This document shows, in pieces, positions 59,474-64,000 of a DNA stretch of 64,000 nt; the stretch's first letter is position 1, and every line of letters begins with the position of its first letter. Source of the stretch: Aeromicrobium erythreum (GTDB taxonomy: Bacteria > Actinomycetota > Actinomycetes > Propionibacteriales > Nocardioidaceae); contig NZ_CP011502.1 of assembly GCF_001509405.1 (NCBI RefSeq), positions 3,038,001-3,102,000 on the forward strand. The letters are read 5' to 3'. Below the pieces are notes generated by a model, which saw nothing but the letters and a program-made list of their open reading frames with translations, searched no databases and had not been told where the DNA came from. The position numbers and the translations under genes were made by a program.

Positions 59474-59607
59474 GTCAGGACCCTAGCCGCAGGACGCCCC
59501 GTCACCCCAGCGCAGATCCGCTCCCTGGGACGCGCAGTGGTGCCGACGGCGCGCATCGAGGGTACTGAGGAGGCGTCTTGGGTACTCGGCCGCGGTAGGG
59601 TCGGGGC

Positions 59608-60186
59608 ATGGTCCGTCCGACGAGCGTCGCTGCCCGCGACGACGCGCGCCGCCAGTCGCTGCTCGACGAGCTGATCCCGCTCTTCCACGCGGAGGGCTTC
59701 CTGGTGTTCAGCCTGGAGGACCTCGCCCGGCGACTCGGCTGCTCGAAGTCGACGCTCTACGTCGTCGCGCCGAGCAAGGAGCAGATCATCCAGGCCACGG
59801 TGCGCGAGTCGTTCCGGCGCTCGACCGACGCCGTCGAGCGACGGGTGGCCGCCGAGCCCGACCGTGGACGCCGGATCAGCGTCTACCTCGACGCGATCGC
59901 CGAGGAGCTGGCTCCCGCCGGGCCGACGTACTTCGCCGACCTCGACGCCTACGAGCCGGCCCGCGAGGTCTACCGCAACAACGTCCGTCTCGCGGCCCAG
60001 CGGGTCAAGGAGCTGGTGGAGGCGTCGGGCCGACGTCGGCTCGACCCGCGCTTCGTCGGCTCGGTCGCCGGGCTCGTGCTCGAGGCCATACACCGCGGTG
60101 CCGTGGAGGCCGACACCGGCCTCGACGACGCTGCCGCCTTCCACCAGCTGGCCGTCCTCGTCGACCACGCCACCCGCACCACCTGA
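59608..60186 (+). CDS. TetR-family transcriptional regulator
   Basis: A 192-residue TetR protein; the helix-turn-helix (about 28-55, LEDLARRLGCSKSTLYVVA) is followed by a TetR-C-like half. A TAGGGT box ends 6 nt before the ATG, consistent with a leaderless transcript. Two GGGTACT direct repeats lie upstream at 59563-59569 and 59580-59586 and could be an operator. Target unclear. Confidence 0.85.
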   Translation: MVRPTSVAARDDARRQSLLDELIPLFHAEGFLVFSLEDLARRLGCSKSTLYVVAPSKEQIIQATVRESFRRSTDAVERRVAAEPDRGRRISVYLDAIAEELAPAGPTYFADLDAYEPAREVYRNNVRLAAQRVKELVEASGRRRLDPRFVGSVAGLVLEAIHRGAVEADTGLDDAAAFHQLAVLVDHATRTT

Positions 60187-60236
60187 CCCCGTCTCCTCTT
60201 CCGCATCCTGTGGAGAGGGCTGGACTGCGGGAGGGG

Positions 60237-60890
60237 CTAGCGGGAGGTGAGGTCCGGGAGCAGGACCGGGCCGGTCTTGCGGTCGAGGTTGGCGACGTGC
60301 TGCTCCATGCGGCCGATCGAGCCGACCAGCTGGTCCAGCACGTCGGCGACGGTCGCGATGGCGGTGGCAGCCGCCGTGAGCTGCTCCAGCTGGCCGGGCA
60401 GGGGCCGGGCCGACGTGGCGAGGGAGTCGATCGGCTCCTGCAGTCCCTGCAGCGACGCGAGCTGGGACTCCAGCCCGTCGATCTGCTCACGCAGGGCACG
60501 GATGTCGCCGCCCACGGAGCCGAGCGGCTCAGCCGCCCCGGCCACGCGGTCGGCCGCCGACACCACCCCGTCGGCCGTCGCTCCGAGGGAGCGGGCGACG
60601 TCGAGCAGCTGCGTCAGCTGGTCGCCGACCTCGGGCAGCACCGCGACGGCCTCGAGCACCGGCGGCACCACGCGCGCGACGTTGCCGTCGATGCGCTCGA
60701 CCTGGTCGAGCGTGCGCGGCGACCGCTCGGCGGACTCGGTGAGCTCGGGCAGCGCGACCCCGGCGGCGGCGAGGCGCGGGAGGAACGGGAGCAGGATCAC
60801 CAGGCCGACGATCAGCATGGTCAGCACGGCGATCAGCTGCACGGCGACGACGCGGGCGGCCCAGGCGGGCATGGACGCGAACGGGTTCAT
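60237..60890 (-). CDS. Membrane-anchored coiled-coil protein, unknown function
   Basis: A 217-residue protein with one N-terminal membrane segment (about 12-40, rich in Val/Leu/Ile) and a long predicted amphipathic helical/coiled-coil region (about 50-200) with heptad-like Leu/Ile/Val spacing. I do not recognise a family. The ATG at 60890 has a GGAGG ribosome site. It is divergent from a TetR gene across a palindromic operator and is probably its target. Confidence 0.6.
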   Translation of the reverse strand: MNPFASMPAWAARVVAVQLIAVLTMLIVGLVILLPFLPRLAAAGVALPELTESAERSPRTLDQVERIDGNVARVVPPVLEAVAVLPEVGDQLTQLLDVARSLGATADGVVSAADRVAGAAEPLGSVGGDIRALREQIDGLESQLASLQGLQEPIDSLATSARPLPGQLEQLTAAATAIATVADVLDQLVGSIGRMEQHVANLDRKTGPVLLPDLTSR

Positions 60891-60924
60891 CAGGACCTCC
60901 AGCACGATGGTGACTGCTACGCAC

Positions 60925-60937
60925 TGTAACGGTTACA
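60925..60937. promoter_or_regulatory. Inverted repeat, probable TetR operator
   Basis: TGTAACGGTTACA is a perfect 6-bp inverted repeat with a 1-bp spacer. It lies 34 bp upstream of the membrane coiled-coil gene and 33 bp before the divergent TetR start. Confidence 0.7.
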
Positions 60938-60969
60938 CGCTGTCACAGCATCGCGGTTAGGCTGTGGCC

Positions 60970-61605
60970 ATGACCACGACGGGGGACGGACGCGCGAGCC
61001 GCTGGGCCGGGCACCGCGAGCGACGCCGCGAGGAGATCGTCGAGCGGGCGGTCGCGGTGATCGACGCCGAGGGCGCCGACGCACCGGTCGAGTCGATCGC
61101 CCGCGCCTGCGGCGTCACGCGGCAGGTGCTCTACCGCCAGTTCGACCACCGCCACGACCTCGACGTCGCGGTCGCCGACCGGATCGTCTCGATGCTGCTC
61201 GACCACGTGATCGTGCGCATGACCACCGACGACGGCGTGGAGGCCGGCCTGCGCGGCACGATCGACGCCTACCTCGACTTCGTGCTCGAGCACCGACCGC
61301 TCTACGACTTCGTCCGGGCGCTCCCCGCCGCACCCGGGTCCGGCAGTCCGGTCGACCGCATCACCGACGTCGTCGTGACGGTCGTGGCGACGCTCGCGGG
61401 CGAGCTCATCGGCTCCGACGCCGCCGCCCGCCTCCCGCTCCGCGACGTCTACGCGACGGGACTGGTGGGCCTGGCCGACGCCGTCGTCTCACGCTGGCTC
61501 GCCGACCCGGGCGCCCGCACGCGCGAGGAGCTCGTCGACACCTTGGTCGACGTGCTCCAGCTGTGCATCCAGCCCGTCCTGGCCCAGGCCGCCGGCCGCA
61601 CCTGA
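60970..61605 (+). CDS. TetR-family transcriptional regulator
   Basis: A 211-residue TetR protein; helix-turn-helix at about 35-65 (VESIARACGVTRQVLYRQFD). The ATG at 60970 follows a TAGGCT box (60957-60962) by 7 nt, so leaderless start is likely; an in-frame GTG at 60964 is an alternative. It is divergent from the membrane protein at 60237, with the palindrome between. Confidence 0.87.
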   Translation: MTTTGDGRASRWAGHRERRREEIVERAVAVIDAEGADAPVESIARACGVTRQVLYRQFDHRHDLDVAVADRIVSMLLDHVIVRMTTDDGVEAGLRGTIDAYLDFVLEHRPLYDFVRALPAAPGSGSPVDRITDVVVTVVATLAGELIGSDAAARLPLRDVYATGLVGLADAVVSRWLADPGARTREELVDTLVDVLQLCIQPVLAQAAGRT

Positions 61606-61644
61606 CGCCCCTCGCGCCACGACGGACCCGGCCGGGCCGAGCCG

Positions 61645-62412
61645 CTAGCGTCCGCGGGACAGGAACCGCGTGATCAGGGCCGCGCTCTCGGGCTCCGCGA
61701 CCGACGTGGCGATGGTGCGCGCCTCGCGGTCGAGCTGCTCCGACAGCGGCGTCCCGAAGGAACCGCGCACGAGCCGACGCGCCCGGCCGAACGCCCGCGC
61801 GGGACCGTCGGCCAGACGCCGGGCCAGCGCGTGCGCCTCGTCGGCCACCGCCTCGTCGTCGACGACACGCGTGACGATCCCCCACGCCTGCGCCTCCTCG
61901 GCGGAGAGCCGGCGCGGCGTCAGCGTGAGCTCCAGCGCGCGCTGCAGCCCCACCACACGCGGGAGCAGCCACGACTGCCCGCCGTCCGGCGTCAGGCCGA
62001 CCGACGTGTAGGCGGTGACGAACGCGGCCGACCGGCCGGCCACCACGAGGTCGCCGCCGAGCACGAGCGACAGACCGGCGCCCGCCGCCGCACCCTGCAC
62101 CCCGACGACGACCGGCTTCTCGAGCCCGTCGAGCAGCCGGACGCCGACGTGCAAGGCATCGGCGAGCTCCTGCAGGAACGCCGAGCGGTCGGGCGCCGCG
62201 TCCATCGCCCCGAGGTCGCCGCCGGCGCAGAACATCCGACCCCGACCCGTGAGCAGCACCACCCGCACGGCGTCGTCGTCGCGCACCTGCGTGAGCACGT
62301 CGGCGAACGCGGCCGTGTAGGGCAGGTCGATCGTGTTGGAGGCTTCCGGACGGTTCAGCTCGACGTGGGCGACGCCGTCGTCGACCGTGAGCAGGACGGG
62401 GGCGTCAGTCAT
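61645..62412 (-). CDS. Enoyl-CoA hydratase/isomerase (PaaG-like)
   Basis: A 255-residue crotonase-fold enzyme. Oxyanion-hole motifs CAGGDLG and GAAAGAGLSLV are present. The catalytic segment reads GLTPDGGQSWLLPR, with Asp where hydratases have Glu; this matches PaaG-like isomerases of phenylacetate metabolism. It acts on acyl-CoA esters. It lies with an SDR dehydrogenase and an acyl-CoA dehydrogenase in a beta-oxidation-like set. Confidence 0.85.
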   Translation of the reverse strand: MTDAPVLLTVDDGVAHVELNRPEASNTIDLPYTAAFADVLTQVRDDDAVRVVLLTGRGRMFCAGGDLGAMDAAPDRSAFLQELADALHVGVRLLDGLEKPVVVGVQGAAAGAGLSLVLGGDLVVAGRSAAFVTAYTSVGLTPDGGQSWLLPRVVGLQRALELTLTPRRLSAEEAQAWGIVTRVVDDEAVADEAHALARRLADGPARAFGRARRLVRGSFGTPLSEQLDREARTIATSVAEPESAALITRFLSRGR

Positions 62413-62445
62413 GGGCCCAGTGTCCCGGTGCGTCCGCCACCTCGC

Positions 62446-63207
62446 TCATCGCGGGGCCATGCGCAGCGAGCCGTCCATGCGGATGGTCTCGCCGTTGAGG
62501 TAGTCGTGCTCGACGATCATCCGGACGAGCTGCGCGTACTCGTCGGGACGGCCCAGGCGCTGCGGGAACGGCACGCCCTTCGCGAGCGCGGCGCGGATCT
62601 CCTCGCCGACCGTGGCGAGCATCGGCGTGTCGATGATGCCCGGCGCGATCGTGTTCACGCGGATGCCGTACTGCGCGAGGTCGCGGGCCGTGGGCAGGGT
62701 CATGCCGACGACGCCGCCCTTGCTCGCCGAGTACGCGGCCTGGCCGATCTGGCCGTCGAACGCCGCGATCGACGCGGTGTTGACGACGACGCCGCGCTGG
62801 CCGTGCTCGAGCGGCTCCGTGGCGGCCATCGCCTCGGCCGCGACCGCGAGCACGGTGAAGGTGCCCACGAGGTTGACGTTGACGATGCGCGCGAAGAGGC
62901 CGAGGTCGTGGATGCCCTGGCCGCCCTTGCCGAGCACGCGACCGGCGGTGCCGATGCCGGCGCAGCTGACCGCGACGCGCAGCGGTGCCTGCTCCGAGGC
63001 GGCCGCGACGGCGTTGCGCACCTGCGCCTCGTCGGTCACGTCGGCCTCGACGTACGTGACGCCCTCGACGTCGGGCGCCTTCTCGATGGACTGCGCCAGG
63101 TCGACCGCCACGACGGCCGCGCCGGCGGCGGCCAGCGCGGCAGCGGTCGCGGCGCCGAGTCCCGACGCACCACCCGTGACGACGGCGGAGGTTCCGGTGA
63201 GCTGCAT
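62446..63207 (-). CDS. SDR-type 3-hydroxyacyl-CoA dehydrogenase
   Basis: A 253-residue SDR with TGGASGLG (11-18), Ser146, Tyr159 and Lys163 (YSASK). The pattern resembles type II 3-hydroxyacyl-CoA dehydrogenases (HSD17B10-like), which oxidise 3-hydroxyacyl-CoA with NAD. It lies 13 bp after the acyl-CoA dehydrogenase and 33 bp before the PaaG-like gene, supporting a fatty- or aromatic-acid oxidation operon. Confidence 0.87.
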   Translation of the reverse strand: MQLTGTSAVVTGGASGLGAATAAALAAAGAAVVAVDLAQSIEKAPDVEGVTYVEADVTDEAQVRNAVAAASEQAPLRVAVSCAGIGTAGRVLGKGGQGIHDLGLFARIVNVNLVGTFTVLAVAAEAMAATEPLEHGQRGVVVNTASIAAFDGQIGQAAYSASKGGVVGMTLPTARDLAQYGIRVNTIAPGIIDTPMLATVGEEIRAALAKGVPFPQRLGRPDEYAQLVRMIVEHDYLNGETIRMDGSLRMAPR

Positions 63208-63220
63208 GGGTTCCTTCTTC

Positions 63221-64000
63221 CTACTTCAGGTGCCGGCTGATGACGAGCCGCTGGATCTGGTTGGTGCCCTCGAAGATCTGCATGACCTTGGTCTCGCGCA
63301 TGTAGCGCTCGACCGGGAAGTCCTTGGTGTAGCCGGCGCCGCCGAGCACCTGCACCGCGTCGGTGGTCACCTTCATGGCGTTGTCGGTGGCGACGAGCTT
63401 GGCGACCGACGCGGCCCGCCCGTACGGACGTCCGGCGTCCTTCAGCCGGGCGGCGTGCAGGTAGGTGGCACGCGCGGAGTCGACGGCCGCGGCCATGTCG
63501 GCCAGCAGGAAGCCGAGCCCCTGGTGGTCGATGATCGCCCGGCCGAACGCCTCACGCTCCTGGGCGTACGCGACGGCGGCGTCGAGGGCGCCCTGCGCGA
63601 CGCCGACCGCCACCGCGGCGATGCCGAGCCGTCCGGCGTCGAGGCCGGCGAGTGCGATGGCCAGGCCCTGACCCTCGGCGCCGAGCCGTCGCTCCGCGGG
63701 CACCCGGACGCCGTCGAACAGCATCGTGGCCGTCGTGGAGGACATGAGCCCCATCTTCTGCTCGGGCACGTCGGCCGTGAGGCCTTCGGCGTCGGCCGGG
63801 ACGAGGAAGCAGGAGATGCCCCGCCCCTTCTCGTCGGACGTGCGGGCCATGACCTTGTAGAAGTCGGCCTGCCCGCCGTGGGTGGTCCAGGCCTTCGCGC
63901 CGGTGATGACGTAGTCGTCGCCCTGGCGGACCGCCTTGGTCCGCATCGCGGCCGGGTCGGAGCCGGCGTGCGCCTCGGAGAGGCAGTAGGCACCCAGCAG
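63221..64000 (-). CDS. Acyl-CoA dehydrogenase, N-terminally cut by window edge
   Basis: About 259 residues of the C-terminal part of an FAD acyl-CoA dehydrogenase are visible; the start lies beyond the right edge. The visible part begins LLGAYCLSEAHAGSDPAA and includes ITGAKAWTTHGGQADFY; the catalytic Glu is in MQIFEGTNQIQRLVI. It introduces the first double bond in acyl-CoA oxidation. It is the upstream gene of the SDR and enoyl-CoA isomerase set. Confidence 0.9.
   Translation of the reverse strand: MLGAYCLSEAHAGSDPAAMRTKAVRQGDDYVITGAKAWTTHGGQADFYKVMARTSDEKGRGISCFLVPADAEGLTADVPEQKMGLMSSTTATMLFDGVRVPAERRLGAEGQGLAIALAGLDAGRLGIAAVAVGVAQGALDAAVAYAQEREAFGRAIIDHQGLGFLLADMAAAVDSARATYLHAARLKDAGRPYGRAASVAKLVATDNAMKVTTDAVQVLGGAGYTKDFPVERYMRETKVMQIFEGTNQIQRLVISRHLK

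Noticed and set aside
59563-59586. Insertion-sequence or phage attachment direct repeat (GGGTACT twice)
   Set aside because: The repeat is only 7 bp, close together in a promoter gap, with no integrase or transposase; an operator is more likely.

Overview
This is a GC-rich actinobacterial chromosome segment. Dense GTG/ATG starts, GTGA/ATGA stop-start overlaps, leaderless-looking promoters (TAnnnT boxes about 8 nt before the start codon), a SARP/AfsR regulator and cobalamin gene fusions fit a member of the Propionibacteriales, possibly a Nocardioides/Aeromicrobium relative. The taxonomic placement is inference. I saw no tRNA, rRNA, CRISPR array, prophage or recognisable transposase.

Layout. 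1-4.2 kb holds an aromatic meta-cleavage gene set (flavin hydroxylase cut by the left edge, DoxX, FAH-family hydrolase, extradiol dioxygenase) with a divergent TetR regulator. 4.3-11.4 kb holds a GAF/LuxR regulator, an acyl-CoA synthetase, an SDR, a small HTH protein, two alcohol dehydrogenases and a flavin reductase. 11.5-50.7 kb is an almost uninterrupted cobalamin (B12) region: cobQ-cobK; a long minus-strand operon chlID-cobO-cobB/C-cobA-cobC-type phosphatase-cobS-cobD; cobL-cobM; a B12/cobalt-type ABC transporter followed by cobG-cobH-cobIJ; a second binding protein; cobT; cbtB-cbtA; the ribonucleotide reductase nrdA-nrdB; and cobN-cobF. Six cobalamin riboswitches lie between 22 and 46.3 kb. 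Two CNNM/HlyC-type CBS proteins interrupt the region at 27-30 kb. 50.7-64 kb holds an MFS exporter with its TetR, an Rrf2 regulator with an NAD(P)H-binding protein, two secreted wall hydrolases, an AfsR-like regulator, two more TetR regulators, and the start of a beta-oxidation-like set (PaaG-like enoyl-CoA isomerase, SDR dehydrogenase, acyl-CoA dehydrogenase cut by the right edge).

How it works together. The genes encode most of the oxygen-dependent cobalamin pathway (cobA, cobI/J, cobG, cobM, cobF, cobK, cobL, cobH, cobB, cobN with a ChlI-ChlD-type partner, cobO, cobQ, cobC/D, cobS, cobT) plus two cobalt/corrinoid uptake systems. Nearly all are placed to be switched off by adenosylcobalamin. 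The class I ribonucleotide reductase is also under a cobalamin riboswitch. Its R2 subunit has Phe at the radical-tyrosine position and Glu as the first metal ligand, as in class Ic (Mn/Fe) enzymes.

Most unusual structure. A family of nested palindromic repeats, each an arm pair (CGCTGGTCGAGTAG ... GTATCGAGACCAC) flanking an exchangeable hairpin, occurs as an 18-unit, 2.9-kb array at 24284-27216 with an internal 1136-bp duplication, as a cluster at 7981-8468, as a single half-element between nrdA and nrdB, and as a 162-bp (54-codon) copy read in frame between the CobB and CobC domains of a fusion protein. The hairpin stems differ between copies but stay self-complementary, which suggests selection on a folded structure.
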